From Chitinophaga deserti (GTDB lineage: Bacteria > Bacteroidota > Bacteroidia > Chitinophagales > Chitinophagaceae), in the NCBI RefSeq assembly GCF_003149455.1, contig NZ_QFFK01000009.1, positions 62,001 through 126,000 on the forward strand: DNA of 64,000 nucleotides, written 5' to 3'. The translations under genes were made by a program, and so were the position numbers. Below the pieces are notes generated by a model. The model searched no databases. It was not told the DNA's origin and saw only the letters and a list, made by a program, of their open reading frames with translations. Each line of letters opens with the position of its first letter. Within the stretch, counting starts at the first letter, position 1. This document shows, one piece after another, positions 35,032 through 43,859 of the stretch.

Positions 35032-35292
35032 ATGGAACTTTTAACTGTAATGATGCAGGCTGCTGAACAAGCTTCTGGCCTGGCTAAAGCTGGTGGTGCT
35101 GTTGGTGCTGGTATTGCTGCTATCGCAGCTGGTATCGGTGTAGGTAACATCGGTAAGAGCGCTCTGGAGTCCATCGCTCGTCAGCCTGAAGCTGCTAACG
35201 AGATCCGTGCTAACATGATCCTGGCTGCGGCGCTGGTAGAGGGTGTTGCCCTGTTCGGCGTTATCGCTGGCCTGCTCGCAGTAGTACTGTAA
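35032..35292 (+). CDS. atpE: F0 ATP synthase subunit c
   Basis: Rotor-ring subunit (86 aa), two hydrophobic helices joined by the polar loop ESIARQPEAANEIR. The carboxylate that carries the ion is E70 in AALVEGVALFG. A Gly follows the Glu, instead of the Ser or Thr of sodium-binding rings, so proton coupling is more likely; this is inferred. The sequence is rich in Ala and Gly and its codon choice is strongly biased, as expected for a highly expressed gene. It lies 38 bp after atpB. Confidence 0.96.
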   Translation: MELLTVMMQAAEQASGLAKAGGAVGAGIAAIAAGIGVGNIGKSALESIARQPEAANEIRANMILAAALVEGVALFGVIAGLLAVVL

Positions 35293-35384
35293 TCGCAGAA
35301 CTTTTTACTGCATCCCGCGCAAAGGGCAAAGGATGCAGTAATCTCTATTTTACGCACAATCACAACTCATAAATAACTAGATAT

Positions 35385-35879
35385 ATGGATTTGTTGATGC
35401 CTGGCTTAGGCTTATTCACCATCTCTTTTGTGATCTTCATTATCGTTTTCCTGATTCTGAAGAAATTTGCCTGGAAGCCCATCCTCTCCACCCTGAAAGA
35501 AAGGGAAGATTCCATCTCCGAGTCTATCGCCACCGCTGAGCGCGTGAAAGAAGAAATGGCGCAGATGAAAGCTGAGCATGAGCATGTACTGGCAGAAGCG
35601 AAAGCAGAACGCAGTGCTATCCTCAAAGAAGCGAAAGACGCGAAGGAGCAGATCATCCGTGAAGCGAAAGAACAGGCGCAGGCGCAGGCCAAGAAGATCA
35701 TCGCTGAAGCGGCTGTTGCAATCGAGAACCAGAAGATGGCTGCACTCACCGACGTGAAAAACCAGGTGGGCGCCCTCGTGATCGAAGTATCCGAGAAAGT
35801 ACTCCGTAAAGAACTGTCTGACAAGGCAAACCAGGAAGCTTACATCAAGCAGCTGGCCGGAGAAATCAAAATGAACTAA
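35385..35879 (+). CDS. atpF: F0 ATP synthase subunit b
   Basis: Peripheral-stalk subunit (164 aa): one N-terminal membrane helix (GLGLFTISFVIFIIVFLILKK, given in part as residues ~8-26) and a long amphipathic, charged helix rich in Ala, Glu and Lys (KAERSAILKEAKDAKEQII) that forms the stalk dimer. Length and layout are typical. A 92-bp gap separates it from atpE and only 23 bp separate it from atpH. Confidence 0.94.
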   Translation: MDLLMPGLGLFTISFVIFIIVFLILKKFAWKPILSTLKEREDSISESIATAERVKEEMAQMKAEHEHVLAEAKAERSAILKEAKDAKEQIIREAKEQAQAQAKKIIAEAAVAIENQKMAALTDVKNQVGALVIEVSEKVLRKELSDKANQEAYIKQLAGEIKMN

Positions 35880-35902
35880 TTAACACGGCTGAATAAAACA
35901 AT

Positions 35903-36463
35903 ATGCAGAATCCCCGTTTAGCAAACAGGTATGCGAAATCGCTGATCGACCTGGCGGTGGCACAGAATGAGCTGGAAGCGGTGCATGGCGACATGCTGCT
36001 GCTGCAGTCCATCACCCGCAGCAATGCCGATGTGGTAGCGCTGCTGAAAAGCCCCATCATTAAGGCCGATAAGAAGATCAAGATCATGGGCGCCATCCTG
36101 GACGGAAAGATCAGCGGTATCACTTCCGCGTTCATCCGTCTTGTAACGCTCAAAGGCCGCGAAAGCGTGCTGGCTCAGATCGCCGGTGAGTTCGAAAAGC
36201 AGTATAACACACTGAAAGGTATTTCCCGTGTGAAACTGACTTCGGCCGCTCCCCTGGATGCATCCCTGCTGAACCTGATCCGCGAAAAGGTGGAAACTTC
36301 CGCCGGCCGCAAAATAGAACTGGAAGCACATGTAAATCCGGAGCTTATCGGCGGCTTCGTGCTGGAAACCGGCAACGATCTGTTCGACGCTTCCGTACTG
36401 CGCGACCTGAAGGATATCAAGAAACAGTTCCTCGAGAATATTTACGTTTCCAACATCCGCTAA
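35903..36463 (+). CDS. atpH: F1 ATP synthase subunit delta
   Basis: Stalk-to-F1 connector (186 aa), starting MQNPRLANRYAKSLIDLAV, which is the family's usual N-terminal helix, and ending with the conserved PELIGGFVLETGNDLFDASVLRDL segment (residues ~148-171, in part). It follows atpF by 23 bp and precedes atpA by 91 bp. Confidence 0.94.
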   Translation: MQNPRLANRYAKSLIDLAVAQNELEAVHGDMLLLQSITRSNADVVALLKSPIIKADKKIKIMGAILDGKISGITSAFIRLVTLKGRESVLAQIAGEFEKQYNTLKGISRVKLTSAAPLDASLLNLIREKVETSAGRKIELEAHVNPELIGGFVLETGNDLFDASVLRDLKDIKKQFLENIYVSNIR

Positions 36464-36554
36464 TTAAAGCAATTGATACAGCAGCCGCTGCGTAACCGCA
36501 AAGCTGTTGTCGTTATAACAATAAACCTTAACGACTCTTTAAAAAATCATAACG

Positions 36555-38132
36555 ATGGTTGACATTAAACCAGATGAAATTTCGGCGATATTACGCCAGC
36601 AACTGAGCAACTTCAACGCTTCCGCGGAACTGGAAGAAGTAGGCACGGTACTGCAGGTGGGTGACGGTATCGCCCGTGTATATGGACTGAACAATGTTCG
36701 TTCCGGTGAACTCGTAGAGTTCGAAAGCGGTGTTAAAGCAATCGCTTTGAACCTGGAAGAGGACAACGTGGGTGTGGTATTGATGGGTGAGTACAGAAAC
36801 ATCAAAGAAGGTGACACCGTTCGCCGTACAGGTAAAATCGCCTCCATTAAGGTAGGTGAAGGCCTGGTAGGCCGTGTGGTAAACACCCTCGGTGAAGCAA
36901 TCGACGGTAAAGGCCCCATCACCGGTGAACTGTATGAAATGCCCCTGGAACGTAAAGCTCCCGGTGTAATCTACCGTGAACCCGTTAAAGAACCGCTGCA
37001 GACAGGTATCAAGGCGATCGATGCCATGATCCCCATCGGCCGTGGCCAGCGTGAGCTGGTAATTGGTGACCGTCAGACCGGTAAAACCGCCATCTGTATC
37101 GATGCCATCATCAATCAGAAAGAATTTTACGATGCGGGCAAGCCCGTTTATTGCATATACGTAGCGATCGGCCAGAAAGCTTCCACCGTTGCAGGTGTTA
37201 TGAAAACCCTGCAGGAAAGCGGCGCTATGGCCTACACTACCATCGTTGCGGCTTCCGCAGCTGATCCGGCTCCTCTCCAGTTCTACGCTCCGTTCGCCGG
37301 TGCGGCAATCGGTGAGTTCTTCCGTGATACCGGCCGCCCCGCACTGATCATCTATGATGACCTGTCTAAACAAGCCGTAGCTTACCGTGAGGTGTCCCTG
37401 CTGCTCCGCCGTCCTCCCGGACGTGAAGCATATCCTGGTGACGTATTCTACCTGCACAGCCGTCTGCTCGAGCGCGCCGCTAAGGTGATCGCGAAAGACG
37501 ACATCGCTCAGCAAATGAACGACCTCCCGGATTCTATCAAACACCTCGTGAAAGGTGGTGGTTCCCTGACCGCTCTGCCTATCATCGAAACACAGGCGGG
37601 TGACGTATCTGCTTACATTCCTACGAACGTAATCTCCATCACCGACGGACAGATCTTCCTCGAGAACAACCTGTTCAACGCCGGTATCCGTCCTGCGATC
37701 AACGTGGGTATCTCCGTATCCCGTGTAGGTGGTAACGCGCAGATCAAATCCATGAAGAAAGTATCCGGTACCCTGAAGCTTGACCAGGCGATGTACCGTG
37801 AGATGGAAGCCTTCTCCAAATTCGGCGGTGACCTCGATGCTGCTACCAAATCCGTACTGGATAAAGGTGCCCGTAACGTGGAAATCCTGAAACAACCCCA
37901 GTTCAGCCCGTTCTCCGTGGAAAAACAGGTAGCTATCATCTACCTCGGTACCAACGGTCTGCTGCGTGAGGTTCCCGTTAAGAACATCCGTGCTTTCGAA
38001 GACGCTTTCCTCAACGAAATGGAAGTGCGCCTGCCCGAAGTACTCGGAGAGTTCAAGAAAGGCAATCTGCCTGAAGACGGTATCAAGAAAATGGTTGCCC
38101 TGGCCGATGAACTGAAGCCCCGCTTCGCATAA
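36555..38132 (+). CDS. atpA: F1 ATP synthase subunit alpha
   Basis: Non-catalytic nucleotide-binding subunit of F1 (525 aa). It has the P-loop GDRQTGKTAIC (residues ~173-183), the DDLSKQAVAYREVSLLLRRPPGREAYPGD block (in part, ~270) and SVSRVGGNAQIKSMKK, all canonical. A strong terminator follows 20 nt after the stop. The gamma gene usually comes next in Bacteroidota operons but is absent; beta and epsilon are also outside the window. Confidence 0.97.
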   Translation: MVDIKPDEISAILRQQLSNFNASAELEEVGTVLQVGDGIARVYGLNNVRSGELVEFESGVKAIALNLEEDNVGVVLMGEYRNIKEGDTVRRTGKIASIKVGEGLVGRVVNTLGEAIDGKGPITGELYEMPLERKAPGVIYREPVKEPLQTGIKAIDAMIPIGRGQRELVIGDRQTGKTAICIDAIINQKEFYDAGKPVYCIYVAIGQKASTVAGVMKTLQESGAMAYTTIVAASAADPAPLQFYAPFAGAAIGEFFRDTGRPALIIYDDLSKQAVAYREVSLLLRRPPGREAYPGDVFYLHSRLLERAAKVIAKDDIAQQMNDLPDSIKHLVKGGGSLTALPIIETQAGDVSAYIPTNVISITDGQIFLENNLFNAGIRPAINVGISVSRVGGNAQIKSMKKVSGTLKLDQAMYREMEAFSKFGGDLDAATKSVLDKGARNVEILKQPQFSPFSVEKQVAIIYLGTNGLLREVPVKNIRAFEDAFLNEMEVRLPEVLGEFKKGNLPEDGIKKMVALADELKPRFA

Positions 38133-38152
38133 GCCATTGCTCATATATTCTG

Positions 38153-38187
38153 AAAAGGCCCCCTGCATGCAGGGGGCCTTTTTTTAT
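38153..38187 (+). terminator. Terminator of the atp operon
   Basis: Perfect inverted repeat from AAGGCCCCCTGC (38155-38166) to GCAGGGGGCCTT (38169-38180), followed by T7. It ends the operon after atpA. Confidence 0.93.
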
Positions 38188-38199
38188 TGATACGCAACA

Positions 38200-38271
38200 C
38201 TTTGCGGCAGATTCCCCGGTTCGGCATTAACGGTATATAACCGCTGGGGCAACCTGGTGTACCAGTCAAAA
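38200..38271 (+). pseudogene. Remnant of a gliding-motility/type IX C-terminal domain
   Basis: In one frame these 24 codons read LCGRFPGSALTVYNRWGNLV followed by YQSK. This matches the core of the CHU_C/gliding-motility-associated C-terminal domain that targets proteins to type IX secretion (typically ...RFPGNxLxVxNRWGNxVYxS...). Upstream the frame meets a stop at 38188; downstream the expected W-x-G and LPDGTYFY blocks are missing, and the sequence runs into a hairpin. The rest of the gene is absent, so it is a fragment left by a rearrangement next to atpA. Confidence 0.6.
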
Positions 38272-38294
38272 GAAGTTGCTGAGATAGTTGTTCA

Positions 38295-38339
38295 AATAGA
38301 GAAGGCGCGGCTGGAATTACCGGCCGCGCCTTCTCTATT
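38295..38339. repeat. 17-bp perfect inverted repeat
   Basis: AATAGAGAAGGCGCGGC (38295-38311) and its exact complement (38323-38339), 11-nt loop. There is no long T-run on either side. Probably a terminator stem left from the lost gene behind the CHU_C remnant, or a bidirectional terminator. Confidence 0.7.
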
Positions 38340-38468
38340 GGGGAACCCCTTAACTAAAGAATTTAAGTATGTGAAAACCCTGCTATAACTTTGGTTGGAA
38401 CGATTGTAACAGGAGGCGCCCCTTGCGTAAGATCGATGTTTTAACTTATAATATAATTTAGAGTGTAG

Positions 38469-38500
38469 TTTGGTTTATATAGTAAACTGAATTATCTTTG
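38469..38500 (+). promoter_or_regulatory. Full-length Bacteroidota promoter of the second TonB receptor
   Basis: TTTG (38469-38472), a 20-bp spacer, then TATCTTTG (38493-38500). This is the clearest -33/-7 pair in the window and is unlike the phased-box promoters, which lack the -33 element. Confidence 0.6.
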
Positions 38501-38523
38501 ATCTATCATTTCTACCTGACTAT

Positions 38524-40680
38524 ATGATGTATAAGCCATTTATAACCCTGATTTGCCTGTTATTTCCGGTGTTGCTGCATGCGCAGACGGTTGTGTCCGG
38601 AAAAGTGACAGATGCCCGTAAAAGGCCCCTTGCAGGCGTAAATATATCGCTTGTGGGTTCCTACGACGGGGCTACCACCGCGAAAGACGGAACATTTACC
38701 TTTACCACCTCCGAAAAAGGGGAACGCCTCATCACTGCCTCCCTTACCGGATATGGCTCCATTGAAGTGAAGGCCGACCTTTCGTCTTCAGCGCCCTTAT
38801 TGCTTATTCTGAAGGAAACGGTGAACGAGCTGAAGATGGTGACCATCTCTGCCGGGAGCTTCGAAGCCAGCGACGAGAAAAAGAATACCGTGCTTAAACC
38901 ACTGGATATTGTGACCACCGCCGGAGCTAATGCAGATATCGTAAGCGCACTTAAAACCCTGCCCGGCGCACAGCAGGTGGGGGAGAAGGAAGGGCTCTTT
39001 GTTCGTGGGGGCACCGGGTACGAAACACAAACCTTCATTGATGGTATGCTTGTGCGTAACCCTTTCAGCAGTGGCATGCCCGACTTTGCAGCACGCGGCC
39101 GCTTTTCTCCCTTCCTGTTTAAAGGCACCACTTTCAGCAGTGGTGGCTACTCCGCCCAATACGGCCAGGGCCTCAGCTCGGCGCTGGTCCTGGAATCTGT
39201 AGACCTGCCGGAACGATCGTCCTATACATTGGGCATTGGTTCTGTAGGGCCTGCAATAGGGGTGGATAAATTGTCGAAAGACAAAAAGAAAGGCTATGGC
39301 TTAGAGTTGGATTATGCTAACCTCTGGCCGTATTTTAAACTGATGAAGCAAAAGCAGGACCCTGTAGTGTCTCCGGAATTTGTTAACTCTTCTGCCAATT
39401 ACCGCCTCAAAACATCGCGCAATGGTATGCTGAAAATATTTGTGATGGGCTCCTGGGGCCGTTTCGGATTCAGGGGCGAAAGTCTTGAGTACCCGGGAAA
39501 AGATGAAGAGTTCAGGCTTACCAACCAATATCTTTATACGAATGTGTCGTGGAAGGAAAGTTTGGGTAAAGGCTGGAAGATCCAGCTGGGAACATCTTAC
39601 AGCACCAACCGCGACCGTATTTCCATGGACACTATTGGTGTGCAGCTGAGCCCTACTCGTATCCGGAGCCGGCAGGATCTGTCGCAGTTCCGTGCGGTGC
39701 TTTCAAAGAACCTCGGGAAGTTCTCCGTGCTCCGCCTTGGGAGCGAATATCAATACGGTACGGAGAACTCGAAGTTCAATGAATTTCAGGCCGAATATGT
39801 GGATAGTTACACTGCATCATTCGCAGAAGCGGATATCTATTTTACGCCACGCTTTGTTGGCCGTTTGGGTACACGGTATGAATATTCTTCACTGCTCCGT
39901 TCTCCCAACATCGCACCGCGGGCGTCTATCGCGTATAAGCTGGATGCAAAAAGCCAGGTGGCATTGGCATATGGAGAATTCTATCAGAAACCGGAGCAGC
40001 AATATCTCCGCTTCGATCATAACCTCGGGTATATGCGTGCCACGCATTACATCGCCAGCTATCAGCACATCTCACAATTCCGGGTATTTCGCACGGAGTT
40101 TTTCTACAAACAATACCACGACCTTATCAAAACAGTACCTTCATTTAACAACAAGGGTACCGGGTATGCGAAAGGCGCTGAGCTTTTCTGGCGCGATAAA
40201 AAGCTCATCAAAAACGCCGACTACTGGATCTCTTATTCCTGGCTCGATACAAAACGCGATCATCTGAATTACCCTTACGAAGTGCAGCCTGATTTTGCAG
40301 CGGAGCATACTGCTACCCTGGTATACAAGCATTACATTCCTGCCTGGCAGCTCAACCTTGGAGGTACATATACTTTCGCAACTGGCCGGCCTTACTTTAA
40401 TCCGAACCGCCCTGAGCGTGAGTTTATGACAGACAGAACGCGCAATCTCAATACACTCAGCATTAATGTCAACTACCTCACCACTGTGGGCAAGGCATTT
40501 ACGGTATTTGTATTTACCATGACGAATGTACTGGGCAATGAGCAGCAGTATGGTTTCCGGTATTCGACAGACAAGCTGCGCAGCAGGGTAGTGGAACCAA
40601 TGGCACCCAGGTTCTTTTACGTGGGCATGTTCATGAGCTTTGGTATGGACCGCCGCCAGGAAATGATTGACCGCCAGTAA
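38524..40680 (+). CDS. TonB-dependent receptor with carboxypeptidase-like N-terminal domain
   Basis: Outer-membrane transporter (718 aa). Signal peptide to ~LLHAQ (residue 21), carboxypeptidase-regulatory domain (~24-100: VVSGKVTDARKRPLAGVNIS), plug (~125-230: LKTLPGAQQVGEKEGLFVRG), then a beta barrel to the C-terminal strand. Small for a TonB receptor with this extension. Neighbours are a 214-aa secreted protein (34-bp gap, probably same transcript) and a winged-helix regulator, an arrangement that suggests a dedicated uptake unit. No clue to the substrate; promoter is of the standard kind. Confidence 0.9.
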   Translation: MMYKPFITLICLLFPVLLHAQTVVSGKVTDARKRPLAGVNISLVGSYDGATTAKDGTFTFTTSEKGERLITASLTGYGSIEVKADLSSSAPLLLILKETVNELKMVTISAGSFEASDEKKNTVLKPLDIVTTAGANADIVSALKTLPGAQQVGEKEGLFVRGGTGYETQTFIDGMLVRNPFSSGMPDFAARGRFSPFLFKGTTFSSGGYSAQYGQGLSSALVLESVDLPERSSYTLGIGSVGPAIGVDKLSKDKKKGYGLELDYANLWPYFKLMKQKQDPVVSPEFVNSSANYRLKTSRNGMLKIFVMGSWGRFGFRGESLEYPGKDEEFRLTNQYLYTNVSWKESLGKGWKIQLGTSYSTNRDRISMDTIGVQLSPTRIRSRQDLSQFRAVLSKNLGKFSVLRLGSEYQYGTENSKFNEFQAEYVDSYTASFAEADIYFTPRFVGRLGTRYEYSSLLRSPNIAPRASIAYKLDAKSQVALAYGEFYQKPEQQYLRFDHNLGYMRATHYIASYQHISQFRVFRTEFFYKQYHDLIKTVPSFNNKGTGYAKGAELFWRDKKLIKNADYWISYSWLDTKRDHLNYPYEVQPDFAAEHTATLVYKHYIPAWQLNLGGTYTFATGRPYFNPNRPEREFMTDRTRNLNTLSINVNYLTTVGKAFTVFVFTMTNVLGNEQQYGFRYSTDKLRSRVVEPMAPRFFYVGMFMSFGMDRRQEMIDRQ

Positions 40681-40714
40681 CAACATCTTATCATCAACCC
40701 TTTAATCCGACAAT

Positions 40715-41359
40715 ATGAAATCTATTCTTGCCTATCTTTTACTGCTGGCCGTTGTAACGAGCAACGCTTCCGCGCAGGACCGTTATGAAACCGCCATGCA
40801 GCAACAGGTTTCGCTGCTGGACAGTTTCAGCACCTTTAAGCCCGCAAACCTGCACACGCTGGCAAATACCTTCGAACGTATTGCCGAAGCGGAGAAAACA
40901 CAATGGCTCCCTTATTATTACGCTGCTTATTGCCTCGTGAACGAAGCATTCATGACAGAAGACAAAACAAAAGTGGACCCCATTTCCGACAAAGCATCAT
41001 TGCTGGCAGAAAAAGCAGTGGCTTTAAAAGGGCAGGATTCCGAACTTTCATGCCTGCTGTCGCTGATCGCTTCTTCCCGTATTGCTGTGGATCCTATGTC
41101 GCGCGGTATGCGTTACGGAACGGAGTCTGCCGAGCTGCTGGAGAAAGCGCGTACGCTGAACCCGGAGAACCCCCGTGTGTATATGCTGCAGGGGCAGAAC
41201 CTGCTGTTTACGCCCGAGGCTTTTGGCGGCAGCAAGGTGAAGGCAAAGGAAATGTTTAACCTGGCATTGCAGAAGTATGCATCCTTTAAACCGGAGAGCA
41301 ATATTGCTCCGCGCTGGGGAGAAGCCTATACGAAGGAGTTGCTGAAAATGGTTCCTTAA
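40715..41359 (+). CDS. Exported TPR-like protein, partner of the TonB receptor
   Basis: A 214-aa protein with a signal peptide (MKSILAYLLLLAVVTSNASA, cleavage ~ residue 20). The rest is helical with short repeats that resemble tetratricopeptide helices (WLPYYYAAYCLVNEAF; LLEKARTLNPENPRVYMLQG; AKEMFNLALQKY). I do not know a function. It sits 34 bp after the TonB receptor, with a terminator behind it, so it is probably co-transcribed and acts in the periplasm with that receptor. Confidence 0.75.
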   Translation: MKSILAYLLLLAVVTSNASAQDRYETAMQQQVSLLDSFSTFKPANLHTLANTFERIAEAEKTQWLPYYYAAYCLVNEAFMTEDKTKVDPISDKASLLAEKAVALKGQDSELSCLLSLIASSRIAVDPMSRGMRYGTESAELLEKARTLNPENPRVYMLQGQNLLFTPEAFGGSKVKAKEMFNLALQKYASFKPESNIAPRWGEAYTKELLKMVP

Positions 41360-41372
41360 TTTTTTATATTTT

Positions 41373-41400
41373 ACGGGCGGAACATGCTTTCCGCCCGTAG
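41373..41400 (+). terminator. Terminator after the TonB unit
   Basis: ACGGGCGGAA (41373-41382) pairs with TTCCGCCCGT (41389-41398). It is followed by a T-rich run that is also the -7 element (TATTTTTG, 41402-41409) of the next gene, so the stem is a compact boundary. Confidence 0.8.
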
Positions 41401-41426
41401 TTATTTTTGTAATTCAAACGATCGTG

Positions 41427-41726
41427 ATGGTGTTTAAAGAACTGGATCCGGTGTTGCACTCCCAGTTGCGGCTGGCCGTAATGTCTGTGCTGATGCGTGA
41501 GAAAGAAGCGGAATTTACCGTGTTGAAGGAGAAGACGAACGCTACGGCGGGCAACCTCAGTGTGCAGATCAATAAGCTGAAAGAAGCGGAATATATAGAA
41601 GTCACGAAGCAATTCAAGGATAATTACCCCCTCACCATCTGCCACATCACCGCAAAAGGAGAAACGGCATTCCAGGACTACGTCAAATCCATCCAGACTT
41701 ACTTTCATACCGGCCGCAAACCCTGA
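41427..41726 (+). CDS. Winged-helix transcriptional regulator
   Basis: A 99-aa DNA-binding protein. It shows a winged helix-turn-helix of the HTH_27/ArsR-MarR kind: HSQLRLAVMSVLMREKEAEF (residues ~11-30) and EKTNATAGNLSVQINKLKEA (the recognition helix ~37-56), followed by a wing (EYIEVTKQFKDNYPLTICHIT). The ATG at 41427 is used; a GTG lies one codon earlier. Similar small regulators often sit beside TonB receptor and exported-protein pairs, so it probably controls the neighbouring 38524-41359 unit. It has its own -7 element. Confidence 0.88.
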   Translation: MVFKELDPVLHSQLRLAVMSVLMREKEAEFTVLKEKTNATAGNLSVQINKLKEAEYIEVTKQFKDNYPLTICHITAKGETAFQDYVKSIQTYFHTGRKP

Positions 41727-41822
41727 CCCCTGCTGCGTTTGCAACTGAAGGGCCGGTGCAGCGTTGCGTGTTATCTTTATCGTCCGCCCGGAGCGGTGTT
41801 GATAACCCTTAAAGGACACGCG

Positions 41823-42674
41823 ATGGAAGAAGAACTGCTCGATTCCAAACTGAAAGTGGCGCCCACTTCCGCCATGGTACTACTGCAGGCACAGCCATTG
41901 TACCAGACAGGCCTCGCCGGCGATTATTTTTCCCTGCTCGATTTCGGCGATGTACAGGATATTTCTGCGAAGCTGAACCAAACCTGGCAACATTACGGAA
42001 CGGTACTGCGCTACCGCAAACTGTTCGTGCGTTACCTGCTGGAGCAATACCTGCAGGAGGGGAATCCCATCCAGGTGTGTATTCCGGGTGCGGGGTTAGA
42101 CCCGCTTTCCCTTTACATCCTGGAACATCACCGTTCTGCCGTGAGTGGAGTTTATGAGATAGACGCGGCACATATGCCCGTTAAATCAGCGATTTACAAC
42201 CGGCTGCTGCCAACGGGTGAACCTATACATTTTATTCAGGCGGATATCACAGATACCCTGCATCTGCTGGAGCGGCTCCGGGATGCGGGGTATTCTCCCG
42301 AAAAGCCCACCCTCGTCATTTACGAAGGTGTGGTGCATTATGTAACGGATGAGTTGTTCCTCAATACCATGCAGATTTTCCGCACGCCTAATAAAACGAA
42401 TGTGGTGCTGATGGATTATAAGTTGCCGGAAGATAAGATTCCTGCTGCTTCCCGTCCGGTTTACCGTGCGCTCGTAGGATACCTGGAGCAGTTTATCGGC
42501 GGGCCCACTTACCGGTACGACCGGCAGCAGATGTTCCGGCTGATCGGACTATTGCATGGAGAGGTGGCTGGGATAGATTCCCTGCAGGACATAGAGTTTA
42601 AGCTGAACGGCCGTAATGAGCTGTTCTACGAAGAAGGGGATGGATTCCTGGAGATGATTGCGTTTTACCTCTGA
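41823..42674 (+). CDS. SAM-dependent methyltransferase, LCM/PPM-like
   Basis: A 283-aa cytoplasmic methyltransferase. It resembles the leucine carboxyl methyltransferase (LCM/PPM) group: an R-x-R region YGTVLRYRKLFVRYLL (~58-73), the SAM loop CIPGAGLDPLSLYIL (~84-98), the acidic pocket VYEIDAAHMPVK, and the VIYEGVVHYV block (~166-175). Start ATG 41823 gives MEEELLDSKLKV; an upstream in-frame start would add 28 atypical residues. In bacteria this family commonly methylates small-molecule or polyketide carboxylates; substrate is unknown. It is convergent with pdxA, with only 2 bp between the stop codons. Confidence 0.8.
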   Translation: MEEELLDSKLKVAPTSAMVLLQAQPLYQTGLAGDYFSLLDFGDVQDISAKLNQTWQHYGTVLRYRKLFVRYLLEQYLQEGNPIQVCIPGAGLDPLSLYILEHHRSAVSGVYEIDAAHMPVKSAIYNRLLPTGEPIHFIQADITDTLHLLERLRDAGYSPEKPTLVIYEGVVHYVTDELFLNTMQIFRTPNKTNVVLMDYKLPEDKIPAASRPVYRALVGYLEQFIGGPTYRYDRQQMFRLIGLLHGEVAGIDSLQDIEFKLNGRNELFYEEGDGFLEMIAFYL

Positions 42675-42676
42675 TC

Positions 42677-43756
42677 TTACACGGCGCCTCTTTCGGAGGT
42701 AAGTTCCGTTTTCTTGAGGGGATTGCGGGTGTTTTCCGCATATTCCTTCCGCTGGGCAATGATGTCGAGGCAGGAAAATACAGCCTGCCGGAAAGAGGCT
42801 TCATCTGCCACGTTCTTACCTGCGATGTCGAAGGCGGTACCGTGATCGGGTGAAGTGCGTACGATGGGGAGGCCGGCGGTGTAATTGATGCCTTCGCCGC
42901 TGGCGAGGGATTTGAAGGGGATGAGGCCCTGGTCGTGATACATGGCCAGTACGCCGTCGAATTGCGTGTACATTTCGCGGGCAAAGAAGGCGTCTGCGCT
43001 GTAGGGGCCAAAGGCCAGTGTGCCACGCTGTTTAGCTTCGCGGATAGCAGGGGTGATCTGCTGTATTTCCTCGTTGCCGATCAGCCCTTCGTCTCCCGCA
43101 TGGGGGTTGAGGCCCAGTACGGCGATACGGGGATTATCGATACCGAAATCGCGGATGAGGCTGTCTTTCATCATGGCGATCTTGGAGAGGATGTTTTCTT
43201 TGGTTACATATTTCGCTACTTCCGAAACGGGAACATGCTCGGTGAGGAGGCCTACACGCATATTGTCGGCCGTCATGAACATGAGTACGTCTTTACTGGC
43301 AAATGCATTGCGGAGGTAGGGGGTATGGCCGGTAAAGTCGAAATCTTTCGACTGGATGTTCTTTTTGTGAATGGGGGCGGTAATAAGCCCTTCGATATCC
43401 CGGTTCTTCAGGCTTTCAACGGCTACGGCGAGAGAGCGGGCGGCATATTTACCACCGATCTCGTTAAGTACGCCGGGTGTGATCTGCACTTCTTCCTCCC
43501 AGCAGTTGAAAACGCTCACCTGCTTGGGGTTCAGTTTCGTGAAATCCTTGATGCTCTGGTAATTGAAATTGTTCTCGTTGAGCAGTTTGCGGTAAAAGTT
43601 GATGGCCTTGTTAGAGGCAAATACAACCGGGGTGCACAATTCAAGCATACGGTTGTCCGCGAAAGTCTTGATGATGATCTCCAGGCCGATGCTGTTCAAA
43701 TCCCCTGCGGAGATCCCGATCACGGGGCGGTGCGTATGTGCGTTTGCTGAGCTCAT
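42677..43756 (-). CDS. pdxA: 4-hydroxythreonine-4-phosphate dehydrogenase
   Basis: Enzyme of pyridoxal-phosphate synthesis. The 359-aa product starts MSSANAHTHRPVIGISAGDL (ATG 43756, chosen because the upstream 21 codons add a non-family extension). Motifs seen: GISAGDLNSIGLEIIIKT (the substrate loop, here with Ala-Gly-Asp in place of the usual M-G-D), FTGHTPYL (His ligand, ~155) and MYHDQGLIPFK (~270-280), the PdxA fingerprint. A perfect -7 element (TATATTTG, 43784-43777) lies 21 bp upstream. rsmA is divergent. Confidence 0.92.
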   Translation of the reverse strand: MSSANAHTHRPVIGISAGDLNSIGLEIIIKTFADNRMLELCTPVVFASNKAINFYRKLLNENNFNYQSIKDFTKLNPKQVSVFNCWEEEVQITPGVLNEIGGKYAARSLAVAVESLKNRDIEGLITAPIHKKNIQSKDFDFTGHTPYLRNAFASKDVLMFMTADNMRVGLLTEHVPVSEVAKYVTKENILSKIAMMKDSLIRDFGIDNPRIAVLGLNPHAGDEGLIGNEEIQQITPAIREAKQRGTLAFGPYSADAFFAREMYTQFDGVLAMYHDQGLIPFKSLASGEGINYTAGLPIVRTSPDHGTAFDIAGKNVADEASFRQAVFSCLDIIAQRKEYAENTRNPLKKTELTSERGAV

Positions 43757-43776
43757 GAGTATTCCGAAATATCCTA

Positions 43777-43843
43777 CAAATATAGGAGTTATAGTTGAGA
43801 GATGGGCCCCGGGGAACAAACTGCCGGGGATTCCTTAAATTTG
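43777..43843. promoter_or_regulatory. Divergent -7 elements for pdxA and rsmA
   Basis: Minus-strand TATATTTG (43784-43777) faces pdxA, and plus-strand TAAATTTG (43836-43843) faces rsmA at 43860. Both match TAnnTTTG exactly. Confidence 0.55.
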
Positions 43844-43859
43844 CGGCTTATTCTGTTCC

